DNA of 59,049 bases from Lachnospiraceae bacterium (GCA_910574965.1 CAJTDB010000018.1:13272-72320), one strand, 5' to 3'; shown: positions 24,674 through 33,962, counted from the stretch's first letter. The notes: generated from the sequence alone by a model not told the origin. Numbers and translations: made by a program.

Positions 24674-25999
24674 GTGGCAACAGAGGAGAGAAAAGCAGCT
24701 TTTGCAAAGGAAGCGGTGGAGCTGACGAAAGTTCAGCTTCGAAGGAAGCTTCCGGTACTGGCAGAGGCGCTGCTGGTGCCTGGGACCGGATGGACGGACC
24801 GGGGTTCCGGTATTGATATGCGGATCGTCTGGTGGAATGTGCAGGAGGTGCTTTTGCTGTTTGAGAAAGGGACGAAGTATCTGGAGCGGCAGTACTTGCA
24901 TATGCTGCTTCACGGACTGTATCTGCATGGTCTTCGGACGTACATATGTTCGGAACGAATCTGGTGGCTGGCTTGTGATGTGATGACCGAATACCGCATC
25001 GACCGGATGAATGTGCCGGGCTTTCTGCGGCCTGTGCCGGCAGAAAGAAGCTGGTGGTATCGGAAGCTGAAAGAGGAGAAAGTTCCTTTTCAGGAACGGC
25101 AGATCGTCCGGTGGGCAGAGACACTTTCAAAAGAAATGCTTTTGAAGTTAGAAGCATGTTTTCAAAGAGACGATCATACCTGGTGGAGAGAAAAAGCACC
25201 GGTGTCTGCTTCAAAGATTACCAGGGAGGAAAAGCAGCACCGGGCGGAACAGGCCGGGCAGACCGCAGAGGCAGTGCACCGGTGGCGGACCGTATTTGAG
25301 CAGATGGACATTTTGCAGGAGGAACACAAAAGACAGGCAGGAGGCAGTGCAGGCGTCCGGACGGAGCAGATCATCCTGCAAAAGGAGCAGGGTTATGACT
25401 ATCAGCAGTTTCTGAAGCAATTTGCAGTGGAGCAGGAGGAGCTGTCTCTGGATCTGGACAATTTTGATCTGATCCCTTATGATTACAGCAGAAGGATGTA
25501 CGAGCGGTTAGTGCTTTTAGAACCATTGGAATACCGGAGTATGCGCAGGCTCCAGGAATTTGTCATTGCCATCGACACTTCCGGTTCCTGCTCCGGAGAG
25601 GTGGTGCGCCGGTTTCTGAAGGAGACGTGGGAGATTTTTCAGGAGAAGGAAAATTTCTTTCGGGACATGCAGATCCACCTGATACAGTGCGACTGCATGG
25701 TGCAGGAACATGTGTGCGTGACCAGCGAAGAAGAGTGGGAGGCGTATTTGGAACAGATGACGGTAAAAGGTCATGGAGATACGGATTTCACGCCGGTCTT
25801 CCGGCTCGTAGACCGTCTGATTCAGGAAAAGGAACTGAAAAATCTAAAAGGACTTCTTTACTTTACCGACGGGGACGGGATCTATCCGGACCGGAAGCCG
25901 GACTATGACACGGCATTTGTATTTCTAAATGAAGAACTGAGAAAGGGCAGGGCGCCGGATTGGGCGCTGACATTGACTCTGGAAGGGACAGATATATGA
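24674..25999 (+). CDS. DUF2201-type VWA-like putative metallopeptidase (441 aa)
   Basis: The start is GTG 24674, with GAAGGAG upstream. The N-terminal domain resembles the DUF2201 metallopeptidase-like family (residues 1-120) but the zinc-motif position reads HMLLHGLYLH (76-85), so the usual catalytic Glu after the first His is Met. The middle is charged and helical. From about residue 295 follows a VWA-like domain with AIDTSGSCSG (a DxSxS metal site) and YFTDGDGIYP. Such proteins pair with a MoxR-type ATPase, which is encoded next with a 4-base ATGA overlap. The pair may act as a chaperone or cofactor-insertion machine; substrate unknown. Confidence 0.82.
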   Translation: MATEERKAAFAKEAVELTKVQLRRKLPVLAEALLVPGTGWTDRGSGIDMRIVWWNVQEVLLLFEKGTKYLERQYLHMLLHGLYLHGLRTYICSERIWWLACDVMTEYRIDRMNVPGFLRPVPAERSWWYRKLKEEKVPFQERQIVRWAETLSKEMLLKLEACFQRDDHTWWREKAPVSASKITREEKQHRAEQAGQTAEAVHRWRTVFEQMDILQEEHKRQAGGSAGVRTEQIILQKEQGYDYQQFLKQFAVEQEELSLDLDNFDLIPYDYSRRMYERLVLLEPLEYRSMRRLQEFVIAIDTSGSCSGEVVRRFLKETWEIFQEKENFFRDMQIHLIQCDCMVQEHVCVTSEEEWEAYLEQMTVKGHGDTDFTPVFRLVDRLIQEKELKNLKGLLYFTDGDGIYPDRKPDYDTAFVFLNEELRKGRAPDWALTLTLEGTDI

Positions 26000-27537
26000 A
26001 CATCAAAGAAGCGAAGGAAGAGATTGTACGCACTATACGTGCGTATACGGCAAAGGATGACAGCGGCTGCTATCGGATTCCGACGGTTCGTCAACGGCCG
26101 GTGCTGCTGATTGGTCCGCCGGGAATCGGGAAGACGGCCATTATGGAGCAGGCGGCTGCGGAGTGCGGGACAGGTCTGATCGCATATACGATCACTCATC
26201 ACACAAGACAGAGTGCCGTAGGACTTCCGCAGCTTATAAACCGTCGGTTCGGGGATATGGAATATACCATGACCGAGTATACGATGAGCGAGATCGTAGG
26301 TTCCATTTATGAATATGAGGAGCGCACCGGATACCGGGAGGGGATTTTGTTTATTGATGAGATCAACTGCGTATCGGAGACGCTGGCACCGACGATGCTG
26401 CAGTTTCTGCAGTATAAAATGTTCGGAAGCCACAAGGTTCCGGAGGGCTGGATTATCATGGCAGCAGGCAATCCAAAGGAGTACAACCGCTCCGTGCGGG
26501 AGCTGGATATGGCGGCGTCAGACCGGGTCCGGACGCTGAATGTGGAGGCGGATTACTCTGTATGGAAAGAGTATGCCCTGGGCCGGGGAGTCCATCCGAC
26601 GGTGCTTTCTTATCTGGAACTGCATCCGGAGCATTTTTATCAGGTAACACTGACCAGAGAGAAGAGCGAGTTCGTCACAGCCAGAGGCTGGGAAGATCTG
26701 TCGGCAGTGCTGTTAGAATACGAGCGCCAGGGGCTGGCAGCGGGCCGGGATTTTATGGAAGAGTTTCTGCGGGTGCCGAAGATCGCTTCAGATTTTGCGT
26801 CCTATTACCAGTTTGCAAAGGCGCATCTTCTGGTGTGCCGGATGACGGAGCTTTTAGAAGGGCGGCTGAGTGAAGAAGAAGAGAGGGCGCTTCAGAACCG
26901 GCTTGCCGGGATGCCGGGGGATACCAGATGCATGTTTGTCCGGCATCTTCTGTCGGCTGCTTCGGAGCGGATGACAGCATATGGAACCGGGCGCAGAGTG
27001 CTGGACCGGAAGACAGAAGTGCTGCTTCAGCTTGCGGCTCACTGTAAAGAGCCGAGAGAGAATGCCGTGGAGGATTTTCTGAAAAAGCGCGCTCACGCTC
27101 TGCAGGTTCGTAAGGAGAATGATCTTTTAAAGCCCTGGGAAGAGCGCATGGAGCTTTTGGTGGACCGATGGCTTCAGGAGAAAGCCGCGTCGCCTGCCTT
27201 TGTGCTGCTTTTTGAACGTCTGCAAAGGGAAACGCTGCCAAAGCAGGAATTGCTGGAGCTGACGGGGCTTTTAAAAGAGCAGGAAATGCTTCAGGAGCAG
27301 AAAGAGGAACTGCATTGCTTTTTGAATCGAATGACAGACTTTGTCAGAGATGCTTTTGGAGAAGAGCTGGAACTTACGGACTGGCTCTATGGAATCCAGA
27401 ATCACGGGGACCAAAAACTGGTTGCTTTTCTGCGGCCGGAGATGGATGTGCTTCTGGACCAGAAGGGACAGGAGGAGCGGCTGAGAAAGAAAATTAAAGA
27501 AATGGAGGAATTATATGAAGTTGCTGATCGCAAGTGA
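25996..27537 (+). CDS. MoxR-type AAA+ ATPase (513 aa)
   Basis: The AAA+ core has Walker A GPPGIGKTAIM, Walker B GILFIDEINCVS and a sensor region IIMAAGNPKEYN with the Arg-containing SDRVRTLNV. The C-terminal 230 residues are helical and charged and not recognised. ATG 25996 overlaps the stop of the VWA gene, which signals translational coupling; a start at 25960 inside that gene lacks a site. MoxR-VWA pairs are thought to remodel or activate other proteins. It is the middle gene of a three-gene run with the phosphodiesterase downstream, whose start lies 23 bp inside its end. Confidence 0.88.
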   Translation: MNIKEAKEEIVRTIRAYTAKDDSGCYRIPTVRQRPVLLIGPPGIGKTAIMEQAAAECGTGLIAYTITHHTRQSAVGLPQLINRRFGDMEYTMTEYTMSEIVGSIYEYEERTGYREGILFIDEINCVSETLAPTMLQFLQYKMFGSHKVPEGWIIMAAGNPKEYNRSVRELDMAASDRVRTLNVEADYSVWKEYALGRGVHPTVLSYLELHPEHFYQVTLTREKSEFVTARGWEDLSAVLLEYERQGLAAGRDFMEEFLRVPKIASDFASYYQFAKAHLLVCRMTELLEGRLSEEEERALQNRLAGMPGDTRCMFVRHLLSAASERMTAYGTGRRVLDRKTEVLLQLAAHCKEPRENAVEDFLKKRAHALQVRKENDLLKPWEERMELLVDRWLQEKAASPAFVLLFERLQRETLPKQELLELTGLLKEQEMLQEQKEELHCFLNRMTDFVRDAFGEELELTDWLYGIQNHGDQKLVAFLRPEMDVLLDQKGQEERLRKKIKEMEELYEVADRK

Positions 27538-28057
27538 TATACACGGATCTGCATATTACTGCAGGAAATTACTGGAGGCATATGAAAAGGAGCGGGCGGA
27601 TAAGCTGGTTCTTCTGGGCGATATTTTGTATCACGGGCCGAGAAACGATCTGCCCAAAGAGTATGCGCCCAAAGAAGTGCTGGCCCTTTTGAATGCGCGG
27701 AAAGAGGAGATTTTGTGCGTCCGGGGAAACTGTGATACAGAGGTAGATCAGATGGTGCTGGAATTTCCGATTCTGGCAGACTATGGATTTTTGTATGAGC
27801 GGGGACGCATGATTTTTCTGACCCATGGTCATATATTTCACGAAAGGCACCTGCCCATGCTGAAAAAAGGGGACATTTTGCTCCACGGACATACGCATGT
27901 ACCGGTATGCCGGGAGCATGAACAGTATGTATATATGAATCCGGGCTCCGTATCCATCCCCAAGGAAGGGAGTGCTCATGGATATATGCTCTATGAAGAC
28001 GGAAGGTTTTGCTGGAAGGCTCTAGAGGGAGAGGTGTATATGGAATATACATTGTAG
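27515..28057 (+). CDS. yfcE: YfcE-type metallophosphoesterase (180 aa)
   Basis: All calcineurin-like motifs are present: SDIHGSAYY, LGDILYHGPRND, RGNCDTEVD, THGHIFHERH and HGHTHVPV, followed by NPGSVSIP. These bind two metal ions. Length and motifs match YfcE/MJ0936-like phosphodiesterases, which split phosphodiester bonds, often in small or cyclic substrates; the physiological substrate is uncertain. The gene overlaps the ATPase gene in another frame by 23 bp, so it is in the same operon. AATGGAGGAA before the ATG is a usable ribosome binding site. Confidence 0.92.
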   Translation: MKLLIASDIHGSAYYCRKLLEAYEKERADKLVLLGDILYHGPRNDLPKEYAPKEVLALLNARKEEILCVRGNCDTEVDQMVLEFPILADYGFLYERGRMIFLTHGHIFHERHLPMLKKGDILLHGHTHVPVCREHEQYVYMNPGSVSIPKEGSAHGYMLYEDGRFCWKALEGEVYMEYTL

Positions 28058-28147
28058 CAGTGTCCGGCAATCACTGCTGCGCAAATGTAAATACAGGATC
28101 TTTACACTTTTTGTCCCGAAAAATTCCTCAGAATTTGTCGTTTTTGG

Positions 28148-28176
28148 TTGAAATGACCGAAGAAATACCGTATAAT
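28148..28176 (+). promoter_or_regulatory. Promoter of the ferredoxin gene
   Basis: TTGAAA (28148-28153) and TATAAT (28171-28176) are 17 bp apart. The leader is about 45 nt. Confidence 0.75.
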
Positions 28177-28227
28177 AGTTTTATCTGACAAAAAATTATC
28201 AATTAATGACAAAGGAGAAGTATTTTT

Positions 28228-28614
28228 ATGAAAAAACTGACTGTGAAAAAGGGCAGCAAATGTATGGCATGTCTCGCGTGCGTGCAGGCTTGTTCCGAGG
28301 CGTTCTACAAAGTGATGGATCCGGGTAAGTCCTGTATTCGGATTGTGGAGAAAGACGGCGATGCAAAGCCGGCGGTCTGCGTACAGTGCGGCAAATGTGC
28401 CAAAGCCTGTGAAGCAGGTGCCATCACCCAGAATGCAAAGGGTGTTTATACGATTAACAAGAAGCTCTGTACAGGCTGCGGCAAATGTGCAGAAGTATGT
28501 CCGTTCCAGGTGCTGGTAAAGGCAGAGGATTCACCGGTGAGCAGCAAATGTATCGCATGCGGAATCTGTGCGAAAGCCTGTCCCATGGATGTACTTGAAG
28601 TGGTGGAGAAATAA
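28228..28614 (+). CDS. Multi-cluster 4Fe-4S ferredoxin-like protein (128 aa)
   Basis: Four cysteine clusters of CxxC type are visible: CMACLACVQACSEAF, CVQCGKCAKACEAGAI, CTGCGKCAEVCPFQVL and CIACGICAKACPMDVL. They could hold up to four [4Fe-4S] clusters. Such proteins resemble the electron-transfer subunits of aldehyde:ferredoxin oxidoreductases or formate dehydrogenases, but no such enzyme is next door. The gene is monocistronic, with its own strong promoter and terminator. It probably serves as an electron carrier in fermentation. Confidence 0.88.
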   Translation: MKKLTVKKGSKCMACLACVQACSEAFYKVMDPGKSCIRIVEKDGDAKPAVCVQCGKCAKACEAGAITQNAKGVYTINKKLCTGCGKCAEVCPFQVLVKAEDSPVSSKCIACGICAKACPMDVLEVVEK

Positions 28615-28667
28615 AACCGGACGGCTGGTCTGCCGCAGATTTTCGGCAGTCTGCGAAGGCAGAGAAG

Positions 28668-28721
28668 AGAGCTGCCGGCGGGAAGATTCTGGAGAGATTC
28701 CTGCCGGACAGCTCTTTTTTT
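28668..28721 (+). terminator. Terminator after the ferredoxin gene
   Basis: AGAGCTG (28668-28674) pairs with CAGCTCT (28709-28715), with a further CCGGC/GCCGG pairing inside, then seven to eight T residues. Confidence 0.85.
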
Positions 28722-28797
28722 GCATAGGAAAATGTAAAATTATTCATAAAATGTGCACAAAATATGCAGAAAATAAAGAAAAAAAGCTTGCAATCGG

Positions 28798-28825
28798 GAG
28801 AGATTTTATTATAATTGTCAATAGG
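28798..28825 (+). promoter_or_regulatory. Promoter of the amino acid ABC operon
   Basis: TTGCAA (28798-28803) and TATAAT (28820-28825) with 16 bp between. The start codon at 28873 follows after about 40 nt. Confidence 0.65.
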
Positions 28826-28872
28826 TCTGCAAAAGCAGCCGTTTTATTTCAAAAAGGAAAGAGGATAAGATT

Positions 28873-29628
28873 ATGAAAAAGAAAATGGTCGGTCTGATGT
28901 TATGCGCATGTACTGCTCTGGCGGCAGCAGGCTGCGGCGGCAAGAAATTTGACAATCCAGACAGAGGAGAAGCGCTGATTATGGCAACGAATGCGGCATT
29001 TGAGCCGTATGAATATTATGATGAGGGCGGTCAGGTTACCGGTATCGATGTGGAGATCGCACAGGCACTGGCGGACAAACTTGGTCTGACGCTGGAGGTA
29101 GAGGACATGGAGTTTGAGTCCATTATCTCTGCGGTCAATTCCGGGAAAGCACATATCGGAGTAGCCGGTATGACAGTGACAGAAGACCGTCTGGCCAATG
29201 TGGATTTTACGGATTCGTATACCACATCCAGGCAGGTGATTATTGTACAGGAAGGCAGTGCGATTACCGGGGCCGATGATCTTCAAGGCAAAACCATCGG
29301 CGTACAGACCGGTACAACGGGGGATCTCTTTGCTTCTGATGTAGAAGATGCAACGATGGACCGTTATTCCAAAGGTATGGATGCGGTACTGGCATTGCAG
29401 GATGGAAAGGTAGATGCGGTTGTCATCGACAGCGAACCGGCAAAACAGTTTGTGGCGAAAGCAAATGGCCTGATCATTCTGGAGGAAGAGTTTGCCGTAG
29501 AGGAGTATGCCATTGCAGTGGCAAAAGGAAATGAAGAACTTTTAGATGATCTTGACAAGGCACTGGATGCTATTATCGCAGACGGAACCGTAAAAGGAAT
29601 CATCGATAAATACATTAACGCAGAGTAA
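28873..29628 (+). CDS. Polar amino acid ABC transporter, binding lipoprotein (251 aa)
   Basis: A lipoprotein signal (MKKKMVGLMLCACTALAAAG with the lipid Cys at residue 21) precedes a family-3 solute-binding domain: NAAFEPYEYYDEGGQVTGID, SGKAHIGVAGMTVTEDR and KTIGVQTGTTGDLFASD. The Tyr/Asp pattern GIDVEI is typical of amino acid binders. It captures a polar amino acid outside the membrane and hands it to the permease encoded 10 bp downstream. The exact amino acid (glutamine, cystine, arginine or others) cannot be told. Confidence 0.93.
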   Translation: MKKKMVGLMLCACTALAAAGCGGKKFDNPDRGEALIMATNAAFEPYEYYDEGGQVTGIDVEIAQALADKLGLTLEVEDMEFESIISAVNSGKAHIGVAGMTVTEDRLANVDFTDSYTTSRQVIIVQEGSAITGADDLQGKTIGVQTGTTGDLFASDVEDATMDRYSKGMDAVLALQDGKVDAVVIDSEPAKQFVAKANGLIILEEEFAVEEYAIAVAKGNEELLDDLDKALDAIIADGTVKGIIDKYINAE

Positions 29629-29638
29629 AGGATCAGTC

Positions 29639-30328
29639 ATGGGAAATTTTCAGCAGCGCTTTTATCTGAACTTTATCAAAGATGACCGTTGGACCTACAT
29701 GTGGGACGGCCTGATGGTTACGCTGGAGGTGACGCTGTTTGCCACGCTCATCGGAATCCTTGTTGGATTTCTCGTGGCGATCATCCGCTCCACCCATGAC
29801 CGCACGGGAAAGATGAAGATTCTCAATGCCGTTTGTCAGGTCTATCTGACGGTAATCCGGGGAACGCCGGTGGTGGTCCAGCTTTTGATCGTTTATTTTG
29901 TGATCTTTGGTTCCGTGAACGTAAGCAAGGTACTGGTGGCAGTGCTGGCTTTCGGCATCAATTCCGGGGCCTACGTGGCAGAAATTTGCCGGGCAGGCAT
30001 TATGTCTATTGATATCGGACAGATGGAAGCCGGCCGAAGCATCGGCTTTAGCTATGGGCAGACGATGTGGTATATTGTTCTCCCGCAGGCGTTTAAAAAT
30101 GTCCTTCCGGCTCTGGGGAATGAGTTTATCGTGCTTTTGAAGGAAACGTCGGTATCCGGTTATATTGCCCTTCATGATCTGACCAAGGGCGGGGACGTGA
30201 TAAGAAGCCGGACGTATGATGCTTTTATGCCTCTGATCGGTGTGGCGTTGGTCTATCTGGCTATGGTCCTTGGATTTACCAAATTGGTATCCCTGCTGGA
30301 AAGGAGGCTGAATCAGAGTGAACGATAA
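29639..30328 (+). CDS. Amino acid ABC transporter permease (229 aa)
   Basis: HisM/GlnP-type permease with five membrane helices: [40 protein letters not shown], and the EAA motif [20 protein letters not shown] that docks to the ATPase. Length is typical (220-230). It sits between the binding protein and the ATPase genes and overlaps the latter, as in one operon. A homodimer is expected because only one permease gene is present. Confidence 0.94.
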   Translation: MGNFQQRFYLNFIKDDRWTYMWDGLMVTLEVTLFATLIGILVGFLVAIIRSTHDRTGKMKILNAVCQVYLTVIRGTPVVVQLLIVYFVIFGSVNVSKVLVAVLAFGINSGAYVAEICRAGIMSIDIGQMEAGRSIGFSYGQTMWYIVLPQAFKNVLPALGNEFIVLLKETSVSGYIALHDLTKGGDVIRSRTYDAFMPLIGVALVYLAMVLGFTKLVSLLERRLNQSER

Positions 30329-31055
30329 TGTGCTGATCCGTGCAGAGGGCGTTCGAAAAAGCTTTTCCGGCAAGGAAGTGCTGAAAGGAATTGACTTGGA
30401 AATCCGGCAGGGGGAAGTGGTGGTCATTATCGGTCCTTCCGGTTCCGGAAAAAGTACGTTCCTGCGCTGCCTGAATCTGTTGGAGGTACCGACCGGCGGT
30501 CGTATTTTCTTCAAAGATGCGGACATTACCGATAAAAAAGTGGATATTGATCTCCACCGTCAGAAGATGGGGATGGTGTTCCAGCATTTTAATCTGTTTC
30601 CCCATATGGATATACTGAGAAATATGACCATTGGTCCGGAGAAACTTCTGAAAAAGCCGGCCAATGAGGCGGAAAAGTACGCTATGGCCCTTCTGGACCG
30701 CGTAGGGCTTGCCGACCGGGCCCATGCCTATCCAAGCCAGTTGTCCGGCGGTCAGAAGCAGAGAATTGCCATTGTGCGTGCTCTTTGTATGCAGCCGGAG
30801 GTTATGCTTTTTGACGAGCCTACGTCTGCGCTCGACCCGGAGATGGTCGGGGAAGTGCTGCAGGTTATGCGGGATCTGGCCAGGGAACATATGACCATGG
30901 CAGTTGTGACCCATGAGATGGGATTTGCAAAGGAAGTGGCAGACAGAGTTGTGTTCTTAGAGGAAGGGATTCTGATGGAACAAAATGACCCGGTGAGCTT
31001 CTTTGAACATCCAAAGAACGAGCGGCTGAAAAGTTTTCTCGGAAAAGTCCTGTAA
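30318..31055 (+). CDS. Amino acid ABC transporter ATP-binding protein (245 aa)
   Basis: ABC ATPase with Walker [12 protein letters not shown], the signature [15 protein letters not shown], Walker [15 protein letters not shown] and the switch His in VVTHEMG. Highly like GlnQ/HisP. The start is GTG at 30318, which overlaps the permease by 11 bp and has AAGGAGG upstream. It drives import by the two preceding proteins. Confidence 0.96.
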   Translation: MNDNVLIRAEGVRKSFSGKEVLKGIDLEIRQGEVVVIIGPSGSGKSTFLRCLNLLEVPTGGRIFFKDADITDKKVDIDLHRQKMGMVFQHFNLFPHMDILRNMTIGPEKLLKKPANEAEKYAMALLDRVGLADRAHAYPSQLSGGQKQRIAIVRALCMQPEVMLFDEPTSALDPEMVGEVLQVMRDLAREHMTMAVVTHEMGFAKEVADRVVFLEEGILMEQNDPVSFFEHPKNERLKSFLGKVL

Positions 31056-31058
31056 TAG

Positions 31059-31087
31059 TTGAATTTTTCCATGTTTTATGTTAGAAT
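31059..31087 (+). promoter_or_regulatory. Promoter of secG
   Basis: TTGAAT (31059-31064) and TAGAAT (31082-31087) are 17 bp apart, starting right after the ATPase stop codon. Confidence 0.6.
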
Positions 31088-31117
31088 ACATCTGTTTAAC
31101 ACATAGGAGGTGTAGAT

Positions 31118-31354
31118 ATGGCCATAATAAGAACGATTCTTACCGTGATCTTCGTGATCGTATGCGTGGTATCTGTGATATTAGTATTACTTCAGGAAGG
31201 CAGATCCGCAGGACTGGGTGCCATCGCAGGCGGCGCAGAGACCTACTGGGGTAAGAATAAAGGGCGTTCCATGGAAGGAAATCTCGTAAAAGGAACCATC
31301 GGTCTTGCAGTTGCGTTTTTTGTACTTGCGATCATCTTGAATCTGAACTTTTAA
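31118..31354 (+). CDS. secG: Preprotein translocase subunit SecG (78 aa)
   Basis: A 78-residue protein with two membrane helices and the SecG pattern VLLQEGRSAGLGAIAGGAET between them. It assists SecYEG-dependent protein export. Its location directly upstream of rnr and smpB is a common Firmicutes gene order. AGGAGGTG lies before the ATG. Its own terminator follows. Confidence 0.95.
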   Translation: MAIIRTILTVIFVIVCVVSVILVLLQEGRSAGLGAIAGGAETYWGKNKGRSMEGNLVKGTIGLAVAFFVLAIILNLNF

Positions 31355-31369
31355 ACGGAGAAGATTTTG

Positions 31370-31400
31370 GGCACTCTTTTTAACAGAAGGGTGCCTTTTT
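31370..31400 (+). terminator. Terminator after secG
   Basis: GGCACTCTT (31370-31378) pairs with AAGGGTGCC (31387-31395), with one G-T pair, followed by TTTTT. Confidence 0.75.
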
Positions 31401-31423
31401 GTTTATAGAAGGGGTGCCGGACA

Positions 31424-31511
31424 GCATCTGCGTTTAAGGGTTCCAGATGGATTTCCAGGAGCAGGGCGTATGGAAATGCATCTGTAGAAGGGAACCCTTA
31501 AACGCAGATGC
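31424..31511. repeat. 88-bp inverted repeat in the rnr leader
   Basis: The 21-bp arms at 31424-31444 and 31491-31511 match perfectly, and inside them ATTTCCA and TGGAAAT plus AGATG and CATCT pair further, so the whole forms one long hairpin. It ends 24 bp before the rnr ATG (31535), next to the GAGGTG ribosome binding site. It follows the secG terminator, so it belongs to an rnr leader only if a promoter lies just upstream or readthrough occurs. Confidence 0.85.
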
Positions 31512-31534
31512 GGAACTATAATAAGAGGTGAAAA

Positions 31535-33466
31535 ATGCCAAAAGGAGAATATCTGACAGGAATATATACAGGTCATGCAAAGGGCTTTGGTTTTGTGGCT
31601 GCAGAGGGCATGGAAGAGGACATCTATATCCGTCCGGAGGATGTTCATGGAGCGATGCACCAGGATGAAGTGCGCGTGCGCTTAAAACCTGTCCAGGAAG
31701 GAAAACGCAGAGAAGGCGTTGTGGAAAAAGTAGTTGCAAGGGGAACGATGCAGCTTATCGGCCTTTATGAAGAAAGCAAAAATTATGGTTTTGTCATTCC
31801 GGACAACGGAAGGTATACAAGGGATATCTTTATTCCCAAGGAGCAGTCTAAGGGTGCTGTAAACGGACACAAAGTAGTCGTGCAGCTAACCGATTACGGG
31901 ACGGCAGAAAAAAATCCGGAGGGAAAGATTGTCGAGATTTTAGGGCACATCACTGATCCGGGAACGGATGTTCTGTCCATAGCGAAAGGATATGATCTGC
32001 CGCTGGAATTTCCGGAAAAGGTCATGAACCAGGCGGAGCGCGTGCCGGAGCAGGTCAGTGAAGCGGATATGCAGGGCCGCATGGATTTAAGAGCAGTACA
32101 GATGGTGACCATCGACGGAGAGGATGCAAAAGATCTGGATGATGCAGTGTCTCTGTGTATGGAAGGAGAGCATTATGTGCTGGGGGTTCATATTGCGGAC
32201 GTGGCAAACTATGTACAGGAGAGAAGCGCTCTTGACAGGGAGGCACTGAAGCGGGGGACCAGTGTCTATCTGGTGGACCGGGTAATCCCTATGCTGCCAA
32301 GAAGACTGTCTAATGGTATCTGCTCTCTGAATGCAGGAGAAGACCGGCTGGCACTAAGCTGTATCATGACCATTGATCGTAAGGGAAATGTAACAGACCA
32401 TGTGATTGCCGAAACCGTTATCCATGTGGATCGGCGGATGACGTATACGAGCGTACAGAAGATCCTGGACAAAGATGAACAAGAGAGTAAAGCGTATGAA
32501 GAGCTGGTGCCTATGTTTTTCCGAATGCAGGAGTTAGCGGCGCTTCTCAGGGAGAAACGGGGAAAGCGGGGGTCCATTGACTTTGACTTTCCGGAGACAA
32601 AAGTGCTGCTGGACGAAGAGGGACGGGCGGCGGAGATAAAGCCCTATGACCGGAATACAGCCACAAGGGTGATTGAGGATTTTATGCTCATTGCCAATGA
32701 GACGGTGGCGGAAGACTATTTCTGGCAGGATTTGCCCTTTGTATACCGAACCCATGAGAAGCCAGATCCGGATCGGATGAAAAAGCTGGCGGCATTTATC
32801 CATAATTTTGGATATACGATCCGCTTAAAAGAGGAAGCGGTGCATCCGAAGGAGCTTCAGAAGCTTTTGACGAAGCTGGAAGGCACCCCGGAAGAGATGC
32901 TGATCAGCCGTCTTAGCCTGCGCTCCATGAAACAGGCAAAATATACAACCGACTGCACCGGGCATTTTGGTCTTGCAGCAAAATACTATTGTCATTTTAC
33001 GTCTCCCATTCGCCGGTATCCGGATCTGCAGATCCATAGGATTATCAAAGACAGTCTGCGCGGAAGGCTGAAAGAAGACCGAATACTGCACTACCAGAAT
33101 ATTCTGGAGGAAGTGGCAAAGCAGAGCAGTGAGCGGGAGCGGAAAGCGGCGGAAGCAGAGCGTGAAACGATCCGGATGAAGAAGGCGGAATATATGAGCG
33201 GATTTCTCGGAGAAGAATTTGATGGTGTGATCTCCGGCATGACCCAGTGGGGGATTTATGTGGAGCTTGCAAATACGGTGGAAGGTCTTGTGCGCGCCGC
33301 ATCGCTTTTGGGAGACTATTTTGAATATCAGGAAAAGACGTATGAGATGGTAGGCGTCCATACCGGGAAGACATGGAAGCTGGGACAGAAAGTAAGAGTT
33401 CGCGTGACAGGAGCCGATAAATTAGCGCGCACGATCGATTTTGAGATGGCAGAGCAGGAGGAATAG
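31535..33466 (+). CDS. rnr: Ribonuclease R (643 aa)
   Basis: Two OB/cold-shock domains at the N-terminus (GHAKGFGFVAAEGMEEDIYI, ESKNYGFVIPD) are followed by the RNB catalytic domain with IDGEDAKDLDDAVSL, which holds the metal-binding Asp residues, and by a C-terminal S1 domain (GVISGMTQWGIYVELANTVE). RNase R digests structured RNA from the 3' end and clears defective mRNA from stalled ribosomes with SmpB-tmRNA, encoded next. It is somewhat shorter than the 700-800 residues of many RNase R proteins, mainly at both termini. GAGGTG precedes the ATG. smpB starts 6 bp after its stop codon. Confidence 0.95.
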   Translation: MPKGEYLTGIYTGHAKGFGFVAAEGMEEDIYIRPEDVHGAMHQDEVRVRLKPVQEGKRREGVVEKVVARGTMQLIGLYEESKNYGFVIPDNGRYTRDIFIPKEQSKGAVNGHKVVVQLTDYGTAEKNPEGKIVEILGHITDPGTDVLSIAKGYDLPLEFPEKVMNQAERVPEQVSEADMQGRMDLRAVQMVTIDGEDAKDLDDAVSLCMEGEHYVLGVHIADVANYVQERSALDREALKRGTSVYLVDRVIPMLPRRLSNGICSLNAGEDRLALSCIMTIDRKGNVTDHVIAETVIHVDRRMTYTSVQKILDKDEQESKAYEELVPMFFRMQELAALLREKRGKRGSIDFDFPETKVLLDEEGRAAEIKPYDRNTATRVIEDFMLIANETVAEDYFWQDLPFVYRTHEKPDPDRMKKLAAFIHNFGYTIRLKEEAVHPKELQKLLTKLEGTPEEMLISRLSLRSMKQAKYTTDCTGHFGLAAKYYCHFTSPIRRYPDLQIHRIIKDSLRGRLKEDRILHYQNILEEVAKQSSERERKAAEAERETIRMKKAEYMSGFLGEEFDGVISGMTQWGIYVELANTVEGLVRAASLLGDYFEYQEKTYEMVGVHTGKTWKLGQKVRVRVTGADKLARTIDFEMAEQEE

Positions 33467-33472
33467 GAGCAT

Positions 33473-33940
33473 ATGGCAAAGGATACGATCAAACTGATTG
33501 CAAATAATAAAAAGGCGTATCATGATTATTTTATCGAGGATACCTATGAGGCAGGTGTTTCTTTGCACGGAACGGAAGTGAAGTCTCTGCGGATGGGGAA
33601 ATGCAGTGTAAAAGAGGCGTTTATTCGAATCGAAAGAGGAGAGGTCTTTGTATACGGTATGCATATTAGTCCTTATGAAAAAGGAAATATTTTCAATCGA
33701 GATCCCCTGCGGGTAAAGAAGCTTCTCATGCACCGGGCAGAGATCAATAAACTGACGGGAAAGATTGCGGAGAAGGGCTATACGCTGGTGCCGCTGAAAG
33801 TGTATTTGAAAGGGAGTCTGGTAAAAGTTCAGGTAGGGCTTGCAAGGGGCAAGAAGCTCTACGACAAACGGGCAGACATCGCAAAAAAAGATATGCGCAG
33901 GGAGGCGGAAAAGGATTTTAAGGTGAAAAATCTGTACTGA
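33473..33940 (+). CDS. smpB: SsrA-binding protein SmpB (155 aa)
   Basis: Full-length SmpB with [59 protein letters not shown] and [20 protein letters not shown]. It binds the tRNA-like part of tmRNA and delivers it to stalled ribosomes. It is 6 bp downstream of rnr, with AATAGGAGC as ribosome binding site, and the tmRNA gene follows about 100 bp later under its own promoter. Confidence 0.97.
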   Translation: MAKDTIKLIANNKKAYHDYFIEDTYEAGVSLHGTEVKSLRMGKCSVKEAFIRIERGEVFVYGMHISPYEKGNIFNRDPLRVKKLLMHRAEINKLTGKIAEKGYTLVPLKVYLKGSLVKVQVGLARGKKLYDKRADIAKKDMRREAEKDFKVKNLY

Positions 33941-33962
33941 CTGCAGTCCGAAAAAATCCTGC

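Noticed and set aside
24578-24928. N-terminal extension of the DtxR/MntR-type gene by 117 codons
   Set aside because: The stretch lacks coding character and covers the start of the divergent VWA gene. The ATG at 24577 with GGGGG upstream matches the family N-terminus.
29633-30526. A 297-codon minus-strand frame across the amino acid permease and ATPase genes
   Set aside because: It overlaps two certain genes on the other strand with full family motifs and has low-complexity His/Lys-rich content.
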